Shown here: positions 11,030 through 21,539 of the stretch, in pieces
Layout: every line of letters starts with the position of its first letter
How positions within the stretch are numbered: the first letter of the stretch is position 1
NCBI RefSeq assembly: GCF_003265705.1
Contig: NW_020313005.1
Coordinates: 18,270,097 to 18,334,096, forward strand
DNA: 64,000 nt
Origin: Callorhinus ursinus
Taxonomy: Eukaryota; Chordata; Mammalia; Carnivora; Otariidae
Direction: 5' to 3'
Translations under genes and position numbers: made by a program
The notes under the pieces: generated by a model
What the model was told of the DNA's origin: nothing
What the model saw: only the letters and a program-made list of their open reading frames with translations
Databases searched by the model: none

Positions 11030-11196
11030 AGGTTTCCCCACATACCACAAGCTGGGTGACCTTCACCTGGGCACTTGGGTTCAGTTTCCTCATCTGTGAA
11101 ACAGGGATGATGGTGCTTCTCCGCAGAGCCATAATGGGGATGAAGTCATGTAAGGTGTGTAAAGTTCTTAGAACGGTGCCCGACACGGAATAGATG
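11030..11196 (+). mobile_element. MIR SINE
   Basis: Contains agctgggtgacct, ttcagtttcctcatctgtga, aacagggatgatggtgcttc and agttcttagaacggtgcccg, in MIR order. Confidence 0.85.
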
Positions 11197-11379
11197 GGTC
11201 TTTCCCTGGGCCTGTTACAGATACTCCGACTGAGTGACCTTGAGCCTGTGTGCTCTGGTGACACCCAGCCCCCTGCCCTGAGGGAGTATAACCTGTCCCC
11301 AGAAGATCCTAGACACCCCACCTGTGGAGAGCCCAGCAAAGAAGTGGCTTTCTTGATTGTCCTCCATGGATCTCCAGTC

Positions 11380-11420
11380 TTTTTTTTTTTTTTTTAAAGA
11401 TTTTATTTATTTATTTATTT
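11380..11420 (-). mobile_element. SINEC tail cut by an assembly gap
   Basis: Poly-T of about 15 then aaagattttatttatttatt, the inverted tail of a carnivore SINE. The element runs into the N block at 11421. The sequence after the gap shows no SINE head, so the rest of the SINE, about 160-170 bases, should lie inside the gap. Confidence 0.9.
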
Positions 11421-11520
11421 NNNNNNNNNNNNNNNNNNNNNNNNNNNNNNNNNNNNNNNNNNNNNNNNNNNNNNNNNNNNNNNNNNNNNNNNNNNNNNNN
11501 NNNNNNNNNNNNNNNNNNNN
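11421..11520. other. Assembly gap (100 N)
   Basis: One hundred unresolved bases, a standard placeholder size. A full SINE remainder would not fit in 100 bases, so the true gap is probably larger. Confidence 0.98.
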
Positions 11521-12235
11521 TTGCTGAAGCAAAATCCAAGCTCAAGCAGGAGCCCCCGTGGCTCGAGGAGCTGGAGGGAACAGAGAAAAAGAGGTGTGGT
11601 TTGGGTGGGGCACTGCAGGAGGGGCCGGTCTGCTCGTGGTCTATTTCATCTCTTGAGTGCAGAGGGAGAGAAAGAGAAATAAATAATAGTTTGTTTTTCG
11701 CTGGACGTTGAAGCACATTTCCTGCCAATAGCACCTCTCACAAGGGCAACTGCTTGACACTTAGGCAAGGGAGTGTGTGGAGAGAACAGGACAAGACAAA
11801 ATTACAAGTGACAGCAGAGCCTGTGTCTGCAATTACAATGCATTGTAAACAAGGAGAATTGCAATTTCAGCTGCCAGGCATGGCCAGAGACTGACAGGGA
11901 CAGCACGCCGTCTGAGGAGATGGCAGGCTCCTGCACATCTGCTTTGAGCCCGGGAGGGTGGGGACACGGACAGGGAGAGAGGACCTGGGGGCTGCAGCAT
12001 GGGGAACATGGCAGTCAAGGGATGGCAAGGAGACCAGGCGGGGCTAGAGAGCAAGAGGTGGTGGGGTGGTGCCAAAAAGTCCAAAGAGCATGTGTATGTG
12101 TGTGTGTGTGCATGCGTGTGTATGTGTGTTTCCTCCAGCATAGGAGAGAGGAAATCAGATGCTCGTTGCATCACTCCCACCACCACTGCAGGGCAAAAGA
12201 AACCAGCTTTTTTGAGAAACCTACTACACACCGAG
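11521..12235. other. Unique sequence with a 16-bp palindrome and a TG microsatellite
   Basis: The perfect palindrome ttacaatgcattgtaa lies at 11833-11848, in AT-rich sequence continuing to gagaattgcaatttcagctg. An imperfect TG repeat, containing a catgcg interruption, spans about 12090-12130. No exon supported. Confidence 0.6.
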
Positions 12236-12247
12236 CTTCATAAGGCA

Positions 12248-12456
12248 TTTTATTTTTTTTTAAGATTTATTTATTTATTCGAGAGGGAGACAGTGTGTGA
12301 GCAGGGGAGGGGCAAAGGGAGAGAGAATCTCAAGCAGACTTGTCTCCACGCTTAGTGTGGAGCCCGACACGGGGCTCAATCCCAGAACACTGAGATCATG
12401 ACCTGAGCTGAAATCAAGAGTTGGCTGCTTAACCGACTGAGCCACGCGGGCACCCC
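12248..12456 (-). mobile_element. Carnivore tRNA-Lys SINE (SINEC)
   Basis: Inverted tail taagatttatttatttattc, body, cggggctcaatcccagaaca, and head complement gactgagccacgcgggc. A perfect 12-bp target duplication, cttcataaggca, lies at 12236-12247 and 12457-12468. The variant ctgaaatcaagagttggctg marks it as a different, older subfamily from the 18.3 and 36.2 kb copies. Confidence 0.97.
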
Positions 12457-12489
12457 CTTCATAAGGCAGCTTATATCTGTCATTTCAAT

Positions 12490-12745
12490 GACCTGCACCA
12501 CAACCATTCGAACAATGACCTCTTACCAAAGAAGGAATTATTGAGCGTCTATGATTTCAAGGCCCTGGACTAGTCATTATGCATAGAGATTAAACGGATA
12601 GAGCAAGTGCCACTAAAAATGTAGAAATCATTGCCGATGAAGAAATTGACTCTCAGAGGGGTTAAGTCACGTGCCCAAGGATCCTCAGCTAGTAACCACG
12701 GTGTAAGACTAAAGCCAGCATTCAGCACACTCTACTACATATTTC
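12490..12745 (-). mobile_element. MIR SINE
   Basis: Reverse MIR order: attattgagcgtctatgatt, gatgaagaaattgactctca, gaggggttaagtcacgtgcc, caaggatcctcagctagtaa, and tcagcacactctactac. Confidence 0.78.
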
Positions 12746-12749
12746 ATGA

Positions 12750-14080
12750 ATAGGAATTCTAATGTCCTCCACTGTTGAAGCCATTCTTCTGCTTTTATCA
12801 AATATTACTTTACATAGGATCAAATATGATGAGTTCATTATAGATGCTCAATAAAAATTAGTTTTCTTCTGTCCATCATCAGCTTGACCAATACAGGCAC
12901 CTATCAGGAGGAGCATCCTTATCAGACCTGACCCCAAAATGCTCCTGGAGCAAGTACAAGGAAAGAAGGGCAGCTCTGACTTATACGAAAGCTGGCAGAT
13001 GACCTGGTGTTGGTGCTTCCCCAGAGCCTACAGGAAGGGCACTTCTCCAATGAAACCAGAAAGCAAGATGGGCCTAACTTTCAGCAGGAGGGACTTAGGT
13101 CAGACACATGAGAGCTTATTTTAGCTATGAATACAATGTCCTCTCTTCATTCAGGGCTGGTGCCCCACTGCCAGTCACATATGTACTTGGGATTTCCCCC
13201 GTGTCTGTGATGGGCAGGGCCAAGCCATCCACATTGCCGTTTCCCCCCATGTGACTGAGGGCACATGTCTCTGTCTTGTGGGAGACATGGCAAAGGCAGC
13301 AGAGTGGTGACTTTCTTTATCAGTGGCTTTTATGGGGACCACTCCCTGGCCTTGCCTCATTCACACTGGGAAATCCTGGCTCAGCTCACCCGCAGACTGT
13401 TGCATTGGGCCGGGACTCCATGCATGCCTGTGTGGGGCTGTCAGATGGGATGAAACTTAGCAGGCCGGGCTAACCTGTGGGGCGGCCAAGTGTTCCCCAC
13501 CATGCATACGGCTCCCCAGGCTCAGCTCCATGGCCTGTCAGCAACAGAGAGGCCAGGCAGATCCACAGGGAGACTTCAGCTCTCCTTCACAGGGCCTCTG
13601 AGCACAGCTTGTCTCCATGAGAAGTCTTTTGTTACAGATCCGGCCTCCCCCAGGAGGGCTTTCGCTCCCCTAGGGACCTTCCACGGCTCTGCCAGGCTTT
13701 CTGGTCCAAAGATGAGTGAATGGTGCTGAGAATTTGGGAATGGGGGTGTTGGGAAGACCTGAGGTGTTCCAGACTTAAAGGCTGAGCTGGCAAGAAATTT
13801 CCCCAAGAAGTTGAGGCTCTGGCTGGATCAATGCAGCTGACTCCCAGAATGGATGAACTGAAATCACACCCAAGCATCTCTCTGGGTTCATTCGACCTGC
13901 TTGTTGCATTTGTCACCTCCTATAACATTAACCTTCTCCTAGGAGCATCCCATGCTCACAGAAAGGGAGCACAGCCCCTTTCTCCCAAGCCCACGGGCAC
14001 TTCAGGGCTACTGGGCACTGTCCAAATGCTGCACGGACATCAGCTAGCATTCTCACAACCTTGGAGGTGAGTGGAGACTG
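12750..14080. other. Unassigned sequence
   Basis: Moderately GC-rich unique DNA. Several short overlapping open frames on both strands (13265-13916) show no recognisable domain and I do not call them genes. Confidence 0.45.
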
Positions 14081-14084
14081 AAAC

Positions 14085-14305
14085 AATCTGTACTTCAAAG
14101 CACTGGATTGGGGGTCAGACCTGGTATTCATATCCTGGGTCTGCCACTTATTGCAATACACCGTGGACACATTGTTCAAACTGTCTTAAGAAATCTGTGT
14201 CCTCATCTACAAAATGGGAAAATAGCCTTCTCTTCAATGTGATTGTCCAGTGGATCAATTTTAATAATGATGTAAAGCTAGTCCTCAGTGCCTGTCCAAA
14301 GGACT
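14085..14305 (+). mobile_element. MIR SINE
   Basis: Contains gcactggattgggggtcaga, tcctgggtctgccacttatt, tgtcctcatctacaaaatgg and gtcctcagtgcctg, the MIR order head to tail. Confidence 0.82.
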
Positions 14306-15228
14306 CAAAGAAGGAAAGTTATTCTTGTAAAATCTGAAATAGGCCATCAACCTGCTATTGAGACATTAAGCAGCCATCCAAATGTCCTCATGCAGAGTAG
14401 GGGACACCCGGCCCCGCATTCCATGCTGACATCAGAGACCGGATTCAATGACGTTCTCTTGGAGTCAAATCTTTAGGCTGTGCTTCGCCCTGCTCTCTGC
14501 CCTGTTCCTACCTTCCTAGACCATTACTCTCTTCCCTTGTTTGCAGCTCACACTTGACCTTTGGCCTTGCCCCTCTGGCATCAACCTGCTTGCTGTTTTT
14601 AGGTTCAATGAGCACTCAGCTCTTGGTCAACCCCACTTCTAGTCACCTCAAGTAACTCTGCTTCTACCAGTTCCATCTAATACCAGAGAGTTTATTTTTG
14701 ACACAAGCCCTTGGGATCAGCATTACCATGGGGTGATCCTGGCTCTGAAAACAGAATGGACAGAGATGGCTGTCATTCGGGGTAGGGCAGAAATCACCCC
14801 ACCATGACAATGAACACGGCCAATAGCTGTGAGATCAGAGCTGGACCAGGGGCTGTGCAAAATAGTCTGAAAGACTGCAGAATTATATTCACAGATCATC
14901 TTGAGAGCAATGTTTCCAGGATTGGGGTTAGAACACATTAGCTCCCGAGGGAATATCTGTGTTTAATAGGATCCTGGGGCATGGTTGTGGAAGAGTGTAT
15001 TTCTTGCTTATATTTCTGGTTTTAGTTTGAGAGGACTATTCCTCCCTACTTTCTGAAGTGAGAAATGTGTTACTTATATGGGTTTCCACCTATCACCCTA
15101 TCTTGCTTGACATCAAGCCTTATACCTCTAGCTAAGGAACACTGGATAGGGGCCAATAAGTCCTCCAAAAATTTGGCTTTTCCCCTCAGCTGTGAGGCCA
15201 GGGCAGTAATGCCGTGCATTCACCTGAC
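14306..15228. other. Unassigned sequence
   Basis: Nothing recognisable: no exon, no intact repeat. Confidence 0.45.
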
Positions 15229-15231
15229 ACC

Positions 15232-15642
15232 AAGTGTGTGAGATGTATGTATGAGAGACGTGTGTGATGAGGTGCGTATGTGTGATGTGTGAGGTGTCTG
15301 AAGTGTGCGATGAGGTGTGTATAAAATATGTGGTGGGGTGTGCATGAGGTATGTGGTGAGATGTGTGTGTGTGTGGTTGGTGTGTGAGTGGTGTGTATGT
15401 GTGAAGAATGTATGAGGGGTGTGTGAGGAATGCGTGATGTATGTGAGTGAAGGGTGTGTATGTGTGAGGGATGTTCAAGGTGTCTGTGTGTGAGGTATGT
15501 GGTGTGTGTGTGATGGGTAAGTCTGTGTGAGTGTGTGTGGTGTTTGTGAGGTGCGTGTGAGAGGTGTGTGCAGTATAAGGTGTGTGCATGAGGGATATGT
15601 GGGGTCTGTGTGTGTGAGGAGTATGTTTGTGTGTGTGAGTGA
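15232..15642. repeat. GT-rich imperfect minisatellite
   Basis: About 410 bases of diverged gtgtgtgag / gatgtgtgag-type units without a fixed period. On the complement it yields long frames of His, Thr and Ser (CACACA-type codons), which are artefacts of composition. Confidence 0.92.
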
Positions 15643-15724
15643 AAAAGGAGATGAGGAAGGGGTGGGATTGTGCTTCCGTGCCATGTATACGTAATATTCA
15701 AAATCTGGTCCAGATCTTCCTTGC

Positions 15725-16201
15725 CTCGCCATGGGGTTACATCTTTACAAACCCATCACAATTGAAAACCTTGTAAGTTGAAAATGCATTTAGTGCAGCT
15801 AACCTACCAAACTTTATAGCTTAGCCTAGCCTACCTGACACATGGTCAGGACTCTTACATTAGCCCACAGTTGGGGAATATCATCCCACACGAAGCTTTT
15901 TTTAAAAAATGAAGTGTTGAATATCTCATGTAATTTGCTGAAGCCTGGGCTGAAGGTGAAGAACAGAATGGTTGTAAGTGTACCGGTTGTTGGCCCTTGT
16001 GATCATTCGGCTGACTGGGAGGTACGGCTGCCCCTTCCCAGCAACCTGAGGGAGTATGGTAGCGCATACCACCAGCCTGGGAAAATACCAAAATTCAAAA
16101 TTCGAAGTACAATTTCTAATGAATGTGGATCACTTTTGCATCATCATAAAGAAAAAAAAAATCATTAAGCCAAACCACTGTAAATCAGGGACTGTCTGCC
16201 C
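15725..16201 (-). mobile_element. Nonautonomous Tigger-like (pogo-class) element, subfamily not named
   Basis: Landmarks are cccatcacaattgaaaacct, agcttagcctagcctacctg, gttgaatatctcatgtaatt, and the right end aaaccactgtaaatcaggga followed by ctgtctg. As complement the right end reads cagacagtccctgatttaca. I recognise this as a full-length mammalian DNA-transposon MITE of roughly this size. The family number was not recalled with certainty. Confidence 0.72.
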
Positions 16202-16640
16202 GTGGAAGATGCTAAACCTGAAATAACAGTCATGAGTTAGGATTAAATAAGCCAGAGAGGAGAAACCTACTCTGCTTTCGTCATCACAGGCAAGGAAGGA
16301 GAGGATGAGGCAGTCTTGGGCTCTGCAGAAGCTGGTGTGAGCAGCCCTGGTGTGCATCTGCAGGGTAGCGCATGGCTGTGCTTTCGACCCCTGCACTAAT
16401 CAAGGGGGCAGTGGCGTGAACAATCCCAGGATCCTAGCTCTGGCGAGAATCTCAAGATAATCTTCCTTGATCTCATCACTTTATGATGAAAAATGTGTGT
16501 CCCAGAGAAGAGAAATACTCAAACTCACTTAGATTATTAACAGCAGACATTCATTAGAAACTGAGTCTCCTGACTTCTAGAATGTGCCTAACCCATACAG
16601 CCAGAGCCTAGATATTGATTTTTAGGTTAACCAGAGCATG
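16202..16640. other. Unassigned sequence with a possible MIR trace at 16500-16600
   Basis: No exon. gtcccagagaagagaaatac and ctgagtctcctgacttctag resemble inverted MIR weakly. Confidence 0.35.
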
Positions 16641-16644
16641 CTTC

Positions 16645-17112
16645 CCTGTATAACTCTGTTTCCTTAATCTCCCTTAAATACTGCTTTCATTACATTAACT
16701 GTCTCCTCAAAACCTTTAGCAGCTACCCACAACCTAAAGGGTAAAGGCCAACGTCTCTCCCTAACATGCTCAAACTTTGAGACCCATGCAGCATTATCTT
16801 TCACTCCCATGTTGTGTGATCCACATCTTTGATAGCACCCTTCCTCCTTCTCTCTCACTTGCTCAGTAAGGATCTCTTGCTCAAAACTCAAATCATAGCA
16901 CATCAGCTCACAGTGACCTGCCATCTTGCAGTTAGTATCTTTACCTCATTTAGTGATGATTACATGTCGCCCTGAGTTGTAGATTTATCTGTACTGTCTT
17001 CATACAGGCCAGAGACCTTGTCTTATATTTCTTCATATACTTACAACACCTAGCCTGGTGCTCTTGCCCATAATAGATACGTAAATAAGTGTTAAATATT
17101 TGATGTTTAGTG
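16645..17112 (+). mobile_element. L2 LINE 3' region
   Basis: Follows L2 order: ctcaaaacctttagcagcta, ctttgagacccatgcagcat, aggccagagaccttgtctta, caacacctagcctggtgctc and agatacgtaaataagtgtta. The text runs from the 3' coding part to the terminus but no frame is open. Confidence 0.72.
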
Positions 17113-17364
17113 AAATTCTACCAGGACTGAATAGTCATTCCCAAGCTTTCCTATTCCTTTTGATTGTCTGCTCTAGTTCTAGGTAAAATGAGGTTGCTAA
17201 GATGTCAGATCCCTCTGGCTACAGTTGGGTTCTGTACCCCTGCGCTACCCAGGCCCAACACCTATGGAAGGCACTGGAAGATAAATATTCCTATTCTTCA
17301 GTTCTTATTGCTTCATAGCCTTCACTTACTAGTACTACTGTCTTAAACTATACTGCCAAAGAAA

Positions 17365-17612
17365 TTTAGTATTATGATTAAGATTTAAGGTAAAGGACTT
17401 GGACTCAGGCCATACTGAATTTGTGTTCTGACCCTTTTATTTACCAGTTGTGGTTTGGGATTAACAGTAATCTCTTTATGCCTTGGTTTCTTCATCTGAG
17501 AAATGGGGATAATTTTAGCAGCTGTGGCATAGGGTGATATGCAGATTAAGTGAGATAATGCACGCAAATCACGTAGAATAGTGCTTGACATGTAACAAAC
17601 ATTCCATAAAAG
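17365..17612 (+). mobile_element. MIR SINE, near full length
   Basis: Contains aaggacttggactcaggcca, ttgtgttctgacccttttat, ggtttcttcatctgagaaat, gcagattaagtgagataatg and agtgcttgacatgtaacaaa, covering MIR head to tail. Confidence 0.88.
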
Positions 17613-18055
17613 TTGCTTTTCTGAGTCCTTGTCTTACTTCATCCTCAATTTTGGGTCACTCTTCTTCATCAAAGTTCTCATAAAGATAGTGATTTGGTTT
17701 TTCTCTGTCTCACTTTTTATTTTATGAACCCTGAACTTGTTTTGATCTCGGGCCACCTCTTCTTTAATACTGACAACTACCATGCTCTCTCTGTGCTGAC
17801 TCCTGCCTAATTACTTCTTTCCACTGTTTCTGATGCATACTCATGGAAGAATAGAGCTCTGCACTAGGTAACATGGAACATTTCAGATACAATTCCATTC
17901 ACGTGGTTGTGTGTTGTGACTGGCAAAAAAAGGTCTACATACATGGGATGGAATTTAAAGTATACCTTGGAGTATCAAATTAATTCCACATGTGGGTAAT
18001 TCATCGATTTTTCAATCAACCAACATGTGTGGTCTTAAGACCCAACTGTATTTAG
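17613..18055. other. Unassigned sequence
   Basis: Unique-looking AT-rich DNA, no exon seen. Confidence 0.45.
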
Positions 18056-18059
18056 TAAC

Positions 18060-18270
18060 TTGAATTTGTGGTCAAGAGGGTGGGCTCTGAAGTCAGACTT
18101 CTATTATTATTAGCTATAACATGGAGAAATGTATTTAAACTCACCGTGTCTTAGCTGTCTCATCTGTAAAATGGAGCTAATGATAGGACCTACTCCATAA
18201 GATAAAGTGAGGATCAAATGGAATACAATGTAAACCATGTGGGAAAACTCCCACACATAGTTAGCAGTAT
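18060..18270 (+). mobile_element. MIR SINE
   Basis: Contains gtcaagagggtgggctctga, agtcagacttctattattat, gctgtctcatctgtaaaatg and gataaagtgaggatcaaatg. Confidence 0.86.
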
Positions 18271-18339
18271 TTAGTATCCCTCTCTTTTCTGAGAACTTCC
18301 ACTAGTTCTGTAGGTCCCTGAGTGAGCATTTACTTATAT

Positions 18340-18551
18340 ACATATATATATATATATATATTTTAAGATTTTATTTATTTATTTGACAGAGAGAGACACA
18401 GCGAGAGAGGGAACACAAGCAGGGGGAGAGGGAGAGGGAGAAGCAGGCTTCCCTCTGAGCAGGGAGCCCGACACGGGGCTCGATCCCAGGACCCTGAGAT
18501 CATGACCTGAGCCGAAGGCGATGCTTAATGACTGAGTCACCCAGGCGCCCC
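18340..18551 (-). mobile_element. Carnivore tRNA-Lys SINE (SINEC), young-looking copy
   Basis: A (TA)n stretch and ttttaagattttatttattt begin it; the body gacagagagagacacagcga, cacggggctcgatcccagga and head complement gactgagtcacccaggcgcc follow. A perfect 13-bp target duplication, catttacttatat, lies at 18327-18339 and 18552-18564. Low divergence suggests recent activity. Confidence 0.97.
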
Positions 18552-18834
18552 CATTTACTTATATTTTTAAGTCACTGATGTTAATTTGGTATACAGCATT
18601 GTCTGATATCTCTTTCAGTAATTGGAAGTTGCTCTAGTTTTAGATACAGCTCGTGTGGAATTAGTGATATACATTCTTCCATACAAGTTAAAAACACTTA
18701 AGAAATAGTCCCTTTGTGCTAAAGCTGGTTTCATATTTTCTTCTGGAGAAACTACAGTCTTTCTCTTTAAAGAATCTTAAGAGAAGGATGGAATATTTTA
18801 TTACAGTGGCCTGGGAAGCCACCTTACTAGTTAT

Positions 18835-19352
18835 CTCTTCCCATGTAATAAACTAAGTAGCTGAAAACAACAGACATTTCTTACTCTCACAGTTTCTAGG
18901 GCCAGAAATCTGGTTCAAGGTTTTTCATAAGGTTACAGTCAAGCTGTTGGCCAGGGCTGTGGTCTCAACTGAAGGCTTAATTGGAAAGGAGGAAATCTGC
19001 TTGAGGTCATTCACATGATTGTTGGCAGATTTTAGTCCTTGGCCAAATAAGCCTTTCCACAGGGCTGCCTCACAACATGGCAGCTGGCTTCCCCTTACAA
19101 CATGGCAGCTGGATTTGTGAGCAATCCTGGAGAGAGTGGAGAGAACTTTCTCAAGATGAAAGAGCTTCAATCTTTTCAATCTTTTTATAACTTAATCTTG
19201 GAAGTGACATCCTATCACTTCAGCCATATTCTATTTGTTAGAATTGAGTCAGTAAGTGTAGCTCACGTTCAAGAGGAAAGGATTACACAAAGGTCCTGAA
19301 TACTGGGGGGCAAGGATCTTGGGGGCCATCCTGGTGGCCGACAGCCACAACC
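18835..19352. mobile_element. Ancient interspersed repeat, possibly LTR or MaLR type
   Basis: Begins with agctgaaaacaacagacatt followed by tcttactctcacagtttcta, and ends with cttgggggccatcctggtgg. This recurring mammalian pattern is familiar, but I could not name the family. Inside, acaacatggcagctgg occurs twice, 24 bases apart (19072-19112). Confidence 0.5.
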
Positions 19353-19504
19353 ACTTACACAAAAGGTGACCTCTGGAGGGACTTTGTGCACATGCAGTTT
19401 TTTGAACCTGAGATAAAGAAGGAAGAACTAAAATATTGTTTTAAAAGACTAAGCTAACACACACACAATTACCTATGATAAAATATCATCTTGTCCACCT
19501 TTTG

Positions 19505-19528
19505 GTTTTTTTTTAAATTTCTTATAAG

Positions 19529-19568
<40 letters not shown>

Positions 19569-19740
19569 TTTTAGATTTAGAGAGAGCACAGAAGTGGGTA
19601 GAGGAGCAGAGGGAGAGGGACAAGCAGACTCTTTGCTGAGTGCTGAGCCTCATGCAGGGCCAGATCTCATGACCCCAATATCATGACCTGAGCTGAAATC
19701 AAGAGTTCAATGATCAACTGACTGAGCACCCAGGAGCCCC
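19505..19740 (-). mobile_element. Carnivore tRNA-Lys SINE (SINEC), diverged
   Basis: Poly-T, a (TTTA)n expansion at about 19527-19571, a purine-rich body, tatcatgacctgagctgaaa and head complement gactgagcacccaggagcc. It is followed within a few bases by a second SINE in the same orientation. Confidence 0.94.
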
Positions 19741-19744
19741 TCTT

Positions 19745-19954
19745 TGATTTTTTATTTTATTTTTTAAGTATTTTATTTATTTATATAAGAGAGAGAGAGA
19801 GAGAACATGAATGGTGTGAAAGGGAAGAGGGAGAGGGAGAAACAGACTCCTCACCAAGCTGGGAGCCCAATGCGGGGCTTGATCCCAGGACCCTGAGATC
19901 ATGATCCAAGCTAAAGGCAGCTGCTCAGCTGACTCAGCTACCCAGGGTCCCCCT
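19745..19954 (-). mobile_element. Carnivore tRNA-Lys SINE (SINEC), second of a tandem pair
   Basis: Tail taagtattttatttatttat, a (GA)n patch near 19790, tgcggggcttgatcccagga, gatcatgatccaagc, and head complement gactcagctacccagggtcc. Diverged; target duplication not clear. Confidence 0.93.
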
Positions 19955-21535
19955 TTTAGACAGAAGTTACTCTACTCCAGGCTCTGTGCTCAATAGTTTA
20001 TAAACTATTAGTTAGTTACCAAAGAGAACTTTGTGGAGGATATGAGCCTTGAGTTAGGTCCTGGTAATCAGTGAGAATTTGCCTGGCCGGGGAGAAGAAA
20101 GGAAGATAGTAAAAACAACACAAAACTACCTAAAGAATCTGGCCTGCAGCCCTGGCAGGGAAAGGGAGAGAAAAGAAGGAGAATGAATTCAAACAGAGAA
20201 GCAAAAGATAGGACTGGCCATTAACTACCGTCATTTTGGGGAGCAAGGTTTTTATACTTCTTATTTGAAATGCCTTAGTTGGAGACAGAGGAAGGGGGTG
20301 TGGACTGCACGGCCTTTCAAGACAGACTCGGACTTCGAGCATCAGGGATTCTACACCAAAGGTTGCACTGATGACGGTGAGAAACATTCTGCACCAGCCA
20401 CTATCTGGGCCCTGTGGAGAAGGACAAAGATGGCAGTGGTGGGCTGGCCCCCTCCGTGGGCAGAGAGTGATTCAGTCCTGCGTGGAGCTCCCCTCTGCCC
20501 TCCTTCCCTCCAGGCACTAAAGCCCAAACAAGGGCCTGGGAGTGTCTCCAGAGCTTCTTCCCACAAAGCCTGGGAGAACTTGTCAGTCGCGATCAGCCAC
20601 CAGCGTGGGTTCCCCCAGCCAGGCCAGCTGGCGGGAAAGCTGCCAAGACAGCAGATCTGACGAAAGAATTCTCAATCACATTTACATGTGCATGGTGCAG
20701 AAAGGGAAAGGAAGGGGGGGAAACCTCTCCGGAATCCAAAAAGAAAGTCACTAACTAATCCACCAAAAAAAAAAAAAAAAAAAAAAAGAATCAACCACAG
20801 ATTTGTCTCAGATGTTCTCAAATTGCTGTCCTTAAAAGCTCTGCTTCCCCATCTTCCTCCTCCTCCCATCCGTCCAATCGTCCAAAGAAAGTCTCTAATT
20901 TTGCCTTAATTTGTGCCTCGGTTGCAAGAACAAAACAGAACGTCACTGCAGCTTTCCCCCCCGCCCCTCCCCTTGGCCCCTCAACAGCTGCGCTTCCTCA
21001 ATGGCCTGATAGAGCCCTTTCTCCGCCATCATTCCCTATTCTTTGCCAAGCTGATCCTTCAGGAGCCAGGCCCAGTGGCACTGGGAGGGGGGTGCCCCGA
21101 GAAGGCAGCCTTCACCACCTTACTGCTATACATCAAAGAGTCATATGCACACCAGCGTTACCCTGGACCTCTCTGGGAGCCAGGGGCAGCAGGCTTTGGG
21201 GTAGGGAAGAGCAAAATGTGAAATGGCCCAAGAGGGGGTGACACAAAATGCAAACTTGCAAAATTACAGGTATCTTAGGCATTTTGCCAGGACCCTGGGG
21301 GTAGTAACAAATTTGGGTATTCACATCATTTTTGAATGATGTCTCCTTACTTCCTCCTAATTGAATCTTTTGCAAACGTCAGATGACACATTGTTTCTCT
21401 GTTGCCTACTAATGGGGACACAGGGCCGGTGGGGGGGGGGGTTGTTCTCAGATACAGCATGGACTTGAACCAGACAAGCCCTTCCTTAGAATCCTCACTC
21501 CCCACTCTCACGGGAGGCTAATTTAAGTCCCCTCT
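19955..21535. other. Unassigned sequence with an A23 run at 20765-20787
   Basis: No exon supported. Overlapping open frames on both strands at 20265-20754 lack any recognised domain. The A run follows non-SINE sequence (ctaactaatccacc), so it is not an obvious SINE tail. Confidence 0.4.
21429..21441. repeat. Poly-G run
   Basis: About 12-13 consecutive G between ccggt and ttgttctc; low-complexity homopolymer. Confidence 0.85.
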
Positions 21536-21539
21536 CATG

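Noticed and set aside
15128..15732. Three long minus-strand frames rich in His, Thr and Ser (up to 171 codons)
   Set aside because: They are the translation of the GT-rich minisatellite in every frame.
19527..19571. Independent (TTTA)n microsatellite
   Set aside because: It is the expanded tail of the SINE at 19505-19740.
20265..20660. 131-codon plus-strand frame
   Set aside because: No recognised domain, overlapped by frames on the other strand, no splice or codon pattern that stands out.
20765..20787. Poly-A run tested as the tail of a processed pseudogene
   Set aside because: The preceding 500 bases show no recognisable mRNA-like sequence and no flanking target duplication.
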